NCBI GenBank assembly: GCA_963678445.1
Contig: OY782877.1
Span: 620,001-684,000 of the forward strand
DNA length: 64,000 nucleotides
Direction: 5' to 3'
Source of the DNA: G963678445 sp963678445
GTDB lineage: Bacteria; Hydrogenedentota; Hydrogenedentia; Hydrogenedentales; G963678445
The notes below the pieces were generated by a model, which made no database searches, was not told the DNA's origin, and saw nothing but the letters and a program-made list of their open reading frames with translations. A program made the position numbers and the translations under genes. This document shows positions 51,392-58,735 of this stretch, one piece after another (position 1 is the stretch's first letter; every line of letters starts with the position of its first letter).

Positions 51392-52824
51392 TTGGAAAGG
51401 GTGCATGTGTTTGGGTTGAGCGAAAAGCAAAAACGGGGGAAACAGGCAATACGCGGATGGTGTGCACTGTTATGTGCAGGAGGCCTGCTTTTTTTACTTG
51501 CATACATGGATGACCGCTGTGTAGATCGCGCCCCCCACGCAGGCTTCTGCCCCCCGGAAGCTACCTGGCGTACCTACTGTGCCGACGTACCGCGCTTTTG
51601 GCGCACGTTGCAACACGCCCCCGCAGGAAAAATCACCGCGCACAGTATCCCAAGGCGACTACACGAGGCCGCGTTGGCCATACGCCTGCAAACCGGAATC
51701 CGCCCCACCCCCTCACGAATGCGTATATGGTTAGGGCGACAATGTCTCATTGGCGGCCAGGGGCCACACTGGGGAGGATGCACCTACCCCGGCCTGCTAC
51801 TGCGCACGTTTAGCAAAGCACATGCCTTTCTTGCCGGCCCCGTCATTGCTAGCGAATCCATCTATCGTTTTCGACACTGCTACTACGCCTGGCGGGAAGG
51901 GTATTTACTCTTTTCCCCGCATCTATCTTATATACAACAGGCCCTTGCCGCCCCTCCCCTCTCCAAAGAGGCGGCAGGAAAACACGAAATGATTTTACAT
52001 GGACAGGGCCCGCTGCAGGAACGCTGCATCTCAGCCCCGCCACATTACAAGTCTCCGGTGAAATACAGTGCAACGCCCCCCTCATACGCAAACCCTTATC
52101 CATCGCGGAAGGATGGTCAGAAGACGCCCTGTGTGTCGTGGGGGTAGCCGACTGGACGGTATTCCTGCAGGGCCTGATACTGGCCCTACAGAGCCCCTTG
52201 GTACAACAATTAGGGGGAGAGTACGCGCTCAACGTATGGCGCACATGGGGCCTGGCCTGGCCTGATCTCGGCAGGTCCGTAGAAGAAATCGCCATCGGAC
52301 TGGCCTCGGTAGACATGAAAAACAACCTTCCCGAACCCGTAGGCACCTTGGTAATGCGGGCACAAAAAGCTGCGACCGCAGAAACCCACCCCTTCGCCCC
52401 CATGCTCGACTCCATGGACGCCATACCCTATGCCTGGGAAGCATGGGAAGGGCGTTTAGCCCCCTTTTTGGGCGATGCCTTCACCCTATGCACCGCACAA
52501 CGCGAAGATCGCTGGCTACTGACCAGCCGCCAATCGTTGATGTATGACATGCTGATGATGCCCCCCGCACCAACGCCCTCTGCCGAAACAATCTTTATAC
52601 GCGTCAACTGGGCGGCCCTATCCCGTCTGGGCACACAAGGCCTGAGCTGGGCTGCAAAACGGGAACTACTGTCCGGATACACGGTACGCGAAGCAATGGA
52701 CACCTGGACTCCTGTACTGGACTGGATGGCCCAATGGGGCCAAATGGTCTTGCGGGGCTATGGCGAGGGTAAACGACTTCATTTTCGAGGGACACTGGTT
52801 TCCATAGCGGAGGGGGCAGCATGA
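51392..52824 (+). pseudogene. frameshifted membrane-anchored protein, unknown
   Basis: Two overlapping frames are parts of one gene. The first (from TTG at 51392, after AGGGGAG) has one membrane helix (GWCALLCAGGLLFLLAYM) and runs about 200 codons. Near 51990 the coding sense moves to the other frame, which without any start reads DFTWTGPAAGTLHLSPATL, then QVSGEIQCNAPLIRKPLSIA, and joins the frame ending at 52824. A missing base (ATGG read as ATG at 51989-51991) would repair it to about 477 residues. The remaining residues of the first frame, up to 52147, are Ser/Pro-rich and look non-coding. It could be a true mutation or an assembly error. Family not recognised. Confidence 0.7.
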
Positions 52825-54701
52825 AAAAGCCGTTCAAAATGCGCCTGCTTCTCCTGATGCCTCTCCTTTGCCTTACGGCTTCGGCGCAAATGGATTGGCA
52901 GACACGCTTCGGAACGCCCCAACCCATGGCGATAGTAGGCAATGGCTCGCTCACCGCGGGATTCACGGAAGCGGGATGGCTTAGCTCCTGTCGCTGGCCC
53001 AGCCCCGGACTCTACGACCAGCTAGCATATGACGCATCCCCATCGTCGACACACCAAGCGCATCAGGGGGCACGCTGGGGGATGGATTGGGACGAAGAAC
53101 GGATCTGGCTTGAGCCTAAGCACTTTGCCGAATACAACGGTACGTATGGAGAAAAAGAGGACATCCCTTTCTATGCCGTGTCCGGACGCCTGAAAACGGG
53201 ACAACGTCTGACGCAGTATTGCTTTGTGCATCCCACGAAAGACATCTTAATTGTGCAGTTACGAATCTGGGGGGAAGAACGACCGAAGGGAGTGTATTGG
53301 TATCAGAATTTTGCACCATGCACACGGGTAATTCCCGAAGCGCCCATTGCGGATTGGGCCCTCGACGGCTGCAACGATTTTGCCGTTTTCTTCGACCGCA
53401 CGGATGCATGTATCTACCATTTTCGGCCAAACACGCTGGAACAAGGAGCCTGGAAGCGGGCACAGGCCCTGGCCCAAAAAGCAACGCCTACGGCAAGTTG
53501 GGATGTCTTCACAGAGGGAATCTGGGTGGCGACCGGTTCCCCAAACAAAATCGCGTCGCACCAATGCGGAAAGGCAGACGCGGCAACCTCAGCATGGCGT
53601 AACGCGAATAACACGCCCTCGCTATCCGGACGTACGGCGGCAGCAGGACATTGTAATAGCGCTTTACAACTGGAACTGCACCCCTGCCGCGGCGGTTCCG
53701 TGGCAACCGTTTTCATCGCCTTTGCTCCTACGCGCGCTCAGGCTGCAGAAACATTGGCATACGCGCAAAAACAGCACTATCAGGGACTGCTTAGAGACTG
53801 CAAATCATATTGGGCGGAGTACTGGAAAAAAATCAATGCACCCGCAGAAAGCCCTATACGCAAAGCCCTGTTAACGCTTGCCCTCGCGCGCGATGCAAAA
53901 CGCGGCGTGGTAGTGCAAGCCCCGATTACCTACCCTCCTCTCGCCTTGGCATCCGCACGGACGGGAGCGTGGATTTCGCTGGCACTGGACCAGTGGGGTC
54001 TGCAGGATTGGGCAGCGCAAAACACCCTGTTCTACGCCCAACAGATGCAGCAGGCCGACGAAAAAAACGAAAGCGGTCCTCCTCTGCCAGCAGCCTGTTA
54101 TGTATCAGGCGAACCCGCCCTGCCAGCATGGCTGCGCGATGTCGATGCAACCGCCTGGGCCTTAAGCAGCTTCTGGTTGCACGCACAGGCCTTGCCCAAG
54201 GATCAACGGAATGCCTATTTGGAATCGGTTTGGGCCGCCGTGCGCGCAGGAGGAGATTTCCTCACCGGTTGGACACAGGGCGGCAATGCGCCCGCACCAG
54301 GTTTCCAATGGACCTGCCTGCGGGAAACCCGCTCGCGTCTGGGCATGCTAACCACAATGATGGGGGTGGAGGCAGCGCGCCGTATGGCAAAAACACTGGA
54401 GCATCAGGAGGAAGAAGCGCGCTGGCATGAACGTTTGTTGTCGCTCTACGTTGCGGCGCGTATCGAAAAGGACGCGCCGCATGATCGCGTCCCCTTTCCT
54501 ACCGGCTTCCTGTGGTACTTCATGCAAGTACTGGAAAACAATCGCTGGAACCAAGGAATACACGCCCTGGCAATGCAAGCCGCCAGAGACGAAAAAACGC
54601 TGAACACGGCCTTGGCATGGGCAACCACCGAAAACGATCCAAGCGCCTACCATGCCGCCCTTTATCTCCTTGCCATAAAGCAGGAAAAAGAGCGAAAATA
54701 G
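52821..54701 (+). CDS. secreted GH15-like (alpha/alpha)6-barrel glycoside hydrolase
   Basis: A 626-residue exported protein with a signal peptide (residues 1-22, ending in ASA). The N-terminal beta domain (PMAIVGNGSLTAGFTEAGWLSSCRWPSPGLYDQL) matches the opening of GH15 glucoamylase/glucodextranase-type proteins. The C-terminal 300 residues are helical with repeated aromatic/acidic loops (ALTLALARDAKRGVVVQAP, SGEPALPAWLRDVDATAWALSSFWLHAQAL), as in an (alpha/alpha)6 barrel. Catalytic acids cannot be assigned with confidence, and a GH65-like or non-catalytic relative is possible. It overlaps the frameshifted gene by 4 bp. Confidence 0.6.
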   Translation: MKKPFKMRLLLLMPLLCLTASAQMDWQTRFGTPQPMAIVGNGSLTAGFTEAGWLSSCRWPSPGLYDQLAYDASPSSTHQAHQGARWGMDWDEERIWLEPKHFAEYNGTYGEKEDIPFYAVSGRLKTGQRLTQYCFVHPTKDILIVQLRIWGEERPKGVYWYQNFAPCTRVIPEAPIADWALDGCNDFAVFFDRTDACIYHFRPNTLEQGAWKRAQALAQKATPTASWDVFTEGIWVATGSPNKIASHQCGKADAATSAWRNANNTPSLSGRTAAAGHCNSALQLELHPCRGGSVATVFIAFAPTRAQAAETLAYAQKQHYQGLLRDCKSYWAEYWKKINAPAESPIRKALLTLALARDAKRGVVVQAPITYPPLALASARTGAWISLALDQWGLQDWAAQNTLFYAQQMQQADEKNESGPPLPAACYVSGEPALPAWLRDVDATAWALSSFWLHAQALPKDQRNAYLESVWAAVRAGGDFLTGWTQGGNAPAPGFQWTCLRETRSRLGMLTTMMGVEAARRMAKTLEHQEEEARWHERLLSLYVAARIEKDAPHDRVPFPTGFLWYFMQVLENNRWNQGIHALAMQAARDEKTLNTALAWATTENDPSAYHAALYLLAIKQEKERK

Positions 54702-54750
54702 CTTTTACCCTTTAGAGCGCCTTCTTTTTTTTGCAAAAAACGAAAGAAAT

Positions 54751-54788
54751 AAAAAACGCCGTGCAACTGCATCAGCAGCTACACGGTG
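54751..54788 (-). terminator. terminator of discoidin-like gene 1
   Basis: On the minus strand CACCGTG and CACGGCG pair around an 18-nt loop and are followed by TTTTTT (54751-54756). The same hairpin, with near-identical wording, follows paralog 2 at 57323. Confidence 0.85.
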
Positions 54789-54809
54789 CAGAAAGTATTA
54801 GTTCAGAGG

Positions 54810-55481
54810 CTACTTTGCAGGCTTACCGAAAACTTCGATCTCCACATAGTGGTTCATTTCATTACCGGTATTGCCATTGCTATACAGACGCACATAGCGA
54901 CCTTTGACGCCATCGGGGGTCTTAATCAGACGACCTTTGTTGGTTTCTATATATTCCTTGTCTTTGCCAACACCCAGTCCTGCGGAGTTGTCATGGTCGT
55001 TGTTGTAAATTGCTTTGGCTTCTTTGAACTCGGGATCGTTGCCCACTTTGACGACAAAGTCAAAGTACACGCGTTTCCCCTCATGGAAATGCCATACCAA
55101 CACGGCGTAGATGTCGCATTCCTGTTCCAGATCAATCTGCACCCATTGCACGCCGGATTCGAGTTCAACCAGGCTGTCCTTGACATACTCTTTGTCGCCA
55201 TCGGTAATCTGTTTCAGATCGCCCAGCAGCGGATCTTTGCAGCTGCTGGTGATTTTTTTACCTTTGGAGACAATCGTAGTGCCTTTGGGGGCAAGGTACG
55301 GGGGACGATCTTTAAAGTCTTCTTCTTCCAGATTCGGTCCCCAGTAAGGAAGAGGCGTACCCCCAAAGAAGGGTTCAGGAAGCTCGATTTTGATGGCTTC
55401 CATATCTTCCGCCAACGAAGGAACTGTCCAACTCAAAGCCAGGGTTAACATAAGTGCCGTAATAATAAATTTTGTACGCAT
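54810..55481 (-). CDS. secreted discoidin-like (F5/8 type C) protein, paralog 1
   Basis: A 223-residue exported single-domain protein with a signal peptide (about 1-22, LTLALSWTVPSLA). The body reads like an F5/8 type C/galactose-binding jelly roll: an ITSSCKDPLLGDLKQITDGD opening, VQWVQIDLEQECDIYAVLVWHF, and GRYVRLYSNGN near the end. It may bind carbohydrate at the cell surface; no catalytic domain is attached. ATG at 55481 follows AGAAAGGGA; a start six codons upstream is less likely. About 85 per cent identical by eye to the gene at 57382, from which the IS1182-family element separates it. Confidence 0.8.
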   Translation of the reverse strand: MRTKFIITALMLTLALSWTVPSLAEDMEAIKIELPEPFFGGTPLPYWGPNLEEEDFKDRPPYLAPKGTTIVSKGKKITSSCKDPLLGDLKQITDGDKEYVKDSLVELESGVQWVQIDLEQECDIYAVLVWHFHEGKRVYFDFVVKVGNDPEFKEAKAIYNNDHDNSAGLGVGKDKEYIETNKGRLIKTPDGVKGRYVRLYSNGNTGNEMNHYVEIEVFGKPAK

Positions 55482-55579
55482 CGCATTTCCCTTTCTCATG
55501 CTTAGGTCAGAAGAACGTAGTCTATTGCTATAGACTCTTTTCTACGATGCGCGGTTACAGTAAAATTCCTATTTTTTAG

Positions 55580-55598
55580 TTCTCGTCCCCACGGAGGA
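55580..55598. repeat. family B hairpin copy B2, left half
   Basis: The arm TTCTCGTCCCCACG (55580-55593), then g and AGGA (55595-55598). The matching arm CGTGGGGACGAGAA lies at 57292-57305, beyond the insertion. AGGA is repeated at 57287-57290 as the target duplication. Confidence 0.8.
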
Positions 55599-57286
55599 CA
55601 GAGTGTCTAAAAAGTTTTTTCATGCAGCGAGTTTCCTTGGCCTTGGCGCAGTGGGCCGTTGATTCGGCAATAGCGTACGGAAAAAGTCCCACGAAGGGGC
55701 AAATGTGCCTGGTTGAGACTCTTTTGATTCCGTTAGGGCGATAAACACCCCAGATTCCGACGTGTTGTAGGGGGGAAGTGTGTTAATTTTCTCGCTTTTC
55801 CAGAGTTTGAATATCTTGTGTAGATTGTAGGTGGCGCAAACCATGGCCCATTGAGCTTGTATGTTGTCGAGCCCGCAAACGGTGAATCGCCTGAATCCAA
55901 GGTGCTGTTTGATGAAGGCGAAGACGGGTTCGATGAGGTAGCCTCGCTTTTTCAGGTCAGCTTGAACTATCGGGTCTGTTTGTTTATCGCGTTGGCGCTT
56001 GATGACTGCGTTGTATTGGTTCAAGTCTACCGTGCGGCCTGTCTTCTTTTTGGTGCATTGGGCGCGGTGGGGACAGCTGGTGTTGGTGCAGTGGTATCGA
56101 CGTAGGTGATAGCCTCTTTCTTTGCGGTAGCGCGTGCCTTGAAAACGAAGTTCGCTGTCGTGGGGGCAGATGAGGATGTCGCGTTCTGCGTCGTATATGA
56201 AATTGCTGGCGGCATAGGGCTTTTGGGGATTGGGACGCATGCTTTGGGGCAGTGCGACAACGACGTCGCGTTCTTCTTTTTCGGCTTGCTCGAATTGGCG
56301 ACCGGTCGCGTAACCAGTGTCCGCCAAGGTGCGTTCGGCACTCTGGCCCGCTTGCTCTTGTACCTTGTCGAGCATGGCGTTGAGTTGCTGTTCATCGTTG
56401 CAATCTGTTGTCGCCTCGCAGGCGACAAGGATGCCGCAAGTCTCATCGGCCACCGCTTGCCCGTTGTAGGCAAAGGCGTTTCGGTTTTGTTCCTTGCAAG
56501 GCATGACGCAAGCATCTTCATCGCTTGGGTGCAGGTGTTCCTTGTCAGTTTCCTGCAGGCGTTGCAATGCGCTACGCACTTTTTTGCGTAGCGCCTGGCG
56601 CTCTCCCAATTCCTTTGGCAATGCATCATCAGGCGTGTCGCACACGCTGGTTTCTTCCAGCTGTTTTTCCAGCTCCGTGATTCTACTGTCCAGTTTTTCC
56701 AGCAACGCCAACAGCTTCTTTTTGTGCCATCCCCCGCGATTGGCCACCCGTGCGGCGATTTTCGTACCATCGACGGCATGCAATACAAAGCCCACCATAT
56801 CCGCTTCAACGGCGACCCGCACCGTTTTTTTGAAGAGATTTCGAATTCCCTTTTTATTGCTACGAAAAAAGTTGTTCAAGGTATTATGGTCCGGCCTGTG
56901 CATCCCCGCCAGCCAGACGAATCCGATGTGATCCCGGCACGCCCTTTCCAGCTTACGCGACGAACGTATGCGTTCGAAATACCCATAAAGCCACAATTTA
57001 AGCAACAGCTGTGCGCTATAAGCGGGCCGCCCCTTTTCCCCGCTGGCCCAAACGATTTCCACTTCCTCAAGATTCAACGCCTCTACGAATTCCCTTATAA
57101 AACGCGCCGGATGGGTAGGTTCAATCCAATCCTCCAACGAAGGAGGAAGCAAAAACGCCTGCGAATAATCCGCGTCAATTAGAAGCGCCATTTCATACCT
57201 CCGTCCAAGTTCTATGCCGGTCAACCGAGAATAATTATACAAAACACCTAAATAATAATCTATTTAAAAACTTTTTAGACACTCTG
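55599..57286 (-). mobile_element. IS1182-family insertion sequence, intact
   Basis: A 1688-bp element with terminal inverted repeats (CAGAGTGTCTAAAAAG at the left end, its complement at the right, extending into TTTTT/AAAAA). A 4-bp direct repeat AGGA (55595-55598 and 57287-57290) flanks it. It carries one transposase gene. The insertion sits in the loop of a 14-bp inverted repeat, consistent with the known liking of this family for palindromic targets. Ends, duplication and gene are all intact, so the insertion looks recent. Confidence 0.92.
55620..57191 (-). CDS. IS1182-family transposase
   Basis: A 523-residue DDE transposase. An N-terminal DUF772-like domain (RFIREFVEALN; GRPAYSAQLLLKLWLYGYFERIRSSRKLERACRDHIGF) is followed by the catalytic core with Asp141 (VDGTKI), Asp291 (LADTGYATG) and Glu421 (IEPVFAFIKQHLGFRRF). 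A lysine- and glutamate-rich helical insert lies at about 155-215, and a Cys cluster (CTNTSCPHRAQC) before the C-terminal part. ATG at 57191 has GGAGG upstream; the extra 17 codons in frame are not needed. All three catalytic residues are present, so the enzyme is probably functional. Confidence 0.93.
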   Translation of the reverse strand: MALLIDADYSQAFLLPPSLEDWIEPTHPARFIREFVEALNLEEVEIVWASGEKGRPAYSAQLLLKLWLYGYFERIRSSRKLERACRDHIGFVWLAGMHRPDHNTLNNFFRSNKKGIRNLFKKTVRVAVEADMVGFVLHAVDGTKIAARVANRGGWHKKKLLALLEKLDSRITELEKQLEETSVCDTPDDALPKELGERQALRKKVRSALQRLQETDKEHLHPSDEDACVMPCKEQNRNAFAYNGQAVADETCGILVACEATTDCNDEQQLNAMLDKVQEQAGQSAERTLADTGYATGRQFEQAEKEERDVVVALPQSMRPNPQKPYAASNFIYDAERDILICPHDSELRFQGTRYRKERGYHLRRYHCTNTSCPHRAQCTKKKTGRTVDLNQYNAVIKRQRDKQTDPIVQADLKKRGYLIEPVFAFIKQHLGFRRFTVCGLDNIQAQWAMVCATYNLHKIFKLWKSEKINTLPPYNTSESGVFIALTESKESQPGTFAPSWDFFRTLLPNQRPTAPRPRKLAA

Positions 57287-57305
57287 AGGAGCGTGGGGAC
57301 GAGAA
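57287..57305. repeat. family B hairpin copy B2, right half
   Basis: AGGA (57287-57290), g, then CGTGGGGACGAGAA (57292-57305), the exact complement of the left arm at 55580-55593. Confidence 0.8.
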
Positions 57306-57322
57306 AAATGCAGTGCCTATAT

Positions 57323-57360
57323 AAAAAACGCCGTGCAACTACATCAGCAGCTACACGGCG
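57323..57360 (-). terminator. terminator of discoidin-like gene 2
   Basis: On the minus strand CGCCGTG and CACGGCG pair around an 18-nt loop, followed by TTTTTT. It is a duplicate of the terminator at 54751, so the duplicated unit included gene and terminator. Confidence 0.88.
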
Positions 57361-57381
57361 CAAAAAGTATCGGCTCAGGGA

Positions 57382-58056
57382 TTATTTTACGGGCTTACCG
57401 AAAACTTCGATCTCCACATAGTGGTTCATTTCGTTAGCGGTGTTGCCGTTGGTGTACAGGCGCACATAGCGACCTTTGACGCCATCGGGGGTCTTGATCA
57501 GACGGCCTTTGTTGTTTTCGATGTATTCTTTGTCTTTGCCAACACCCAGTCCGGCAGAATTATCAAAGTCATTGTTATAGATTACTTTGGCATCCTTGAA
57601 CTCGGGATCGTTGCCGATTTTGGCGACTACGTCGAAGTACACGCGTTTCCCCTCATGGAAATGCCATACCAACACGGCGTAGATGTCGCATTCCTGTTCC
57701 AGATCGATCTGCACCCATTGCACGCCGGATTCGAGTTCGACCAGGCTGCCCTTGGCGTAATCTTTGTCGCCATCGGTGAGCTGTTTCAGATCGCCAAGCA
57801 GCGGATCTTTGCAGCTGCTGGTGACTTTTTTGCCTTTGGAGACGACCGTCGTACCCTTAGGGGCAAGATACGCGGGACGATCTTTAAAATCTTCCTCTTC
57901 CAGATTCGGTCCCCAATAATCAATCGGGGTGCCGCCAAAGAAGGGTTCAGGAAGTTCGATTTTGATGGGTTCCATGTCGCCTTCTGCGAAGGAAGGAACT
58001 GCCCAACCCAGGGCCAAGGTCAGCGCGAGTGCGCCAATGACAAGTTTCCGATGCAT
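57382..58056 (-). CDS. secreted discoidin-like (F5/8 type C) protein, paralog 2
   Basis: A 224-residue exported protein with a signal peptide (MHRKLVIGALALTLALGW onward) and the same single discoidin-like domain as the gene at 54810. Differences lie mainly in the signal peptide and at scattered conservative positions (PYLAPKG to AYLAPKG, EYVKDSLV to DYAKGSLV). ATG follows AAAGGAAAA. The two genes arose by tandem duplication, and the IS1182-family element later inserted between them. A family A repeat (A9) lies in its leader in sense orientation. Confidence 0.8.
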   Translation of the reverse strand: MHRKLVIGALALTLALGWAVPSFAEGDMEPIKIELPEPFFGGTPIDYWGPNLEEEDFKDRPAYLAPKGTTVVSKGKKVTSSCKDPLLGDLKQLTDGDKDYAKGSLVELESGVQWVQIDLEQECDIYAVLVWHFHEGKRVYFDVVAKIGNDPEFKDAKVIYNNDFDNSAGLGVGKDKEYIENNKGRLIKTPDGVKGRYVRLYTNGNTANEMNHYVEIEVFGKPVK

Positions 58057-58080
58057 AACGTTTTCCTTTCTTGTTTACGC

Positions 58081-58178
58081 TTTCGAAGTGGTCTCAGACC
58101 ACTGTTCTTCTTGGCTTTTGTATCGCATTAAGGTAACCGCCCGGCTACCTTAATAACTTCGATTCTGAAGTGCTATCA
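58081..58178 (-). repeat. family A repeat, copy A9, inverted
   Basis: The only minus-oriented copy. Read on the minus strand it starts with the tail (GTTTTTTGATAGCACTTCAGAATCG). Next comes a hairpin with 9-bp arms ATTAAGGTA (58127-58135) and TACCTTAAT (58146-58154), then a hairpin AGTGGTCT/AGACCACT (58087-58094 and 58096-58103) followed by TCGAAAGC. The arm sequences differ from all plus-oriented copies but pair fully. Confidence 0.6.
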
Positions 58179-58205
58179 AAAAACTATATCTTCGTCATCT
58201 CCGTT

Positions 58206-58223
58206 CCCACGGAGGACCGTGGG
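58206..58223. repeat. family B hairpin, copy B3
   Basis: CCCACGG, loop AGGA, CCGTGGG, a perfect 7-bp stem with the same loop as B1 and B2. The rest of the interval up to 58382 holds nothing I can assign. Confidence 0.7.
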
Positions 58224-58382
58224 TGAATCAAAGAAGCCTTTGCAACCGGTAGACTGCTCAGGCAATCGTGGTGATTGTATCAAATTTTTGGCAAAGCTTC
58301 CACGATTGCGTTTAAGACTAATTATACCGCACGTTGGTTTCAGCTCCCACAGCAATACCAGACGGTGTTTTTTGGAAAAAAT

Positions 58383-58703
58383 TCACGCTCCCGGGTATTC
58401 CCACTGGGCGGCTTCGGGGAAACACGGCGCAAATTTCACACTACTACGCGGCCGCGCCATCATATCGGCAACCGTATCGCGCCACTTTTGATAATGTGCT
58501 GTTTCCTTGTGCTTTGCAGGCGCATTCTCATCGCGGTAGATTTCGATAAGCATAAAATGGGCAGGCTCATCCTGATGCCGTATCACATCAAACCGGATAA
58601 TGCCCGGTTCCTGAATACTATTGCGCGCATTTTCCAGGCTGGCCGCCTCAAAACGGTCTGCGTATTCTGCTTTTACAAGTACATCTACGTGCACAATAAG
58701 CAT
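58383..58703 (-). CDS. ABM-domain (antibiotic biosynthesis monooxygenase-like) protein
   Basis: A 106-residue dimeric alpha/beta-barrel domain of the ABM/YgiN/LsrG type: MLIVHVDVLVKAEYADRFEAASLENARNSI, IIRFDVIRHQDEPAHFMLIEIYRDENA and HKETAHYQKWRDTVADMMA. Members act as small cofactor-free monooxygenases or isomerases; no function can be fixed here. AAGGAAACG precedes the ATG. It follows the dynamin-like gene by 32 bp on the same strand and is probably its operon partner. Confidence 0.85.
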   Translation of the reverse strand: MLIVHVDVLVKAEYADRFEAASLENARNSIQEPGIIRFDVIRHQDEPAHFMLIEIYRDENAPAKHKETAHYQKWRDTVADMMARPRSSVKFAPCFPEAAQWEYPGA

Positions 58704-58735
58704 GCTGCGTTTCCTTCTTTTCTACACTACCCCTG

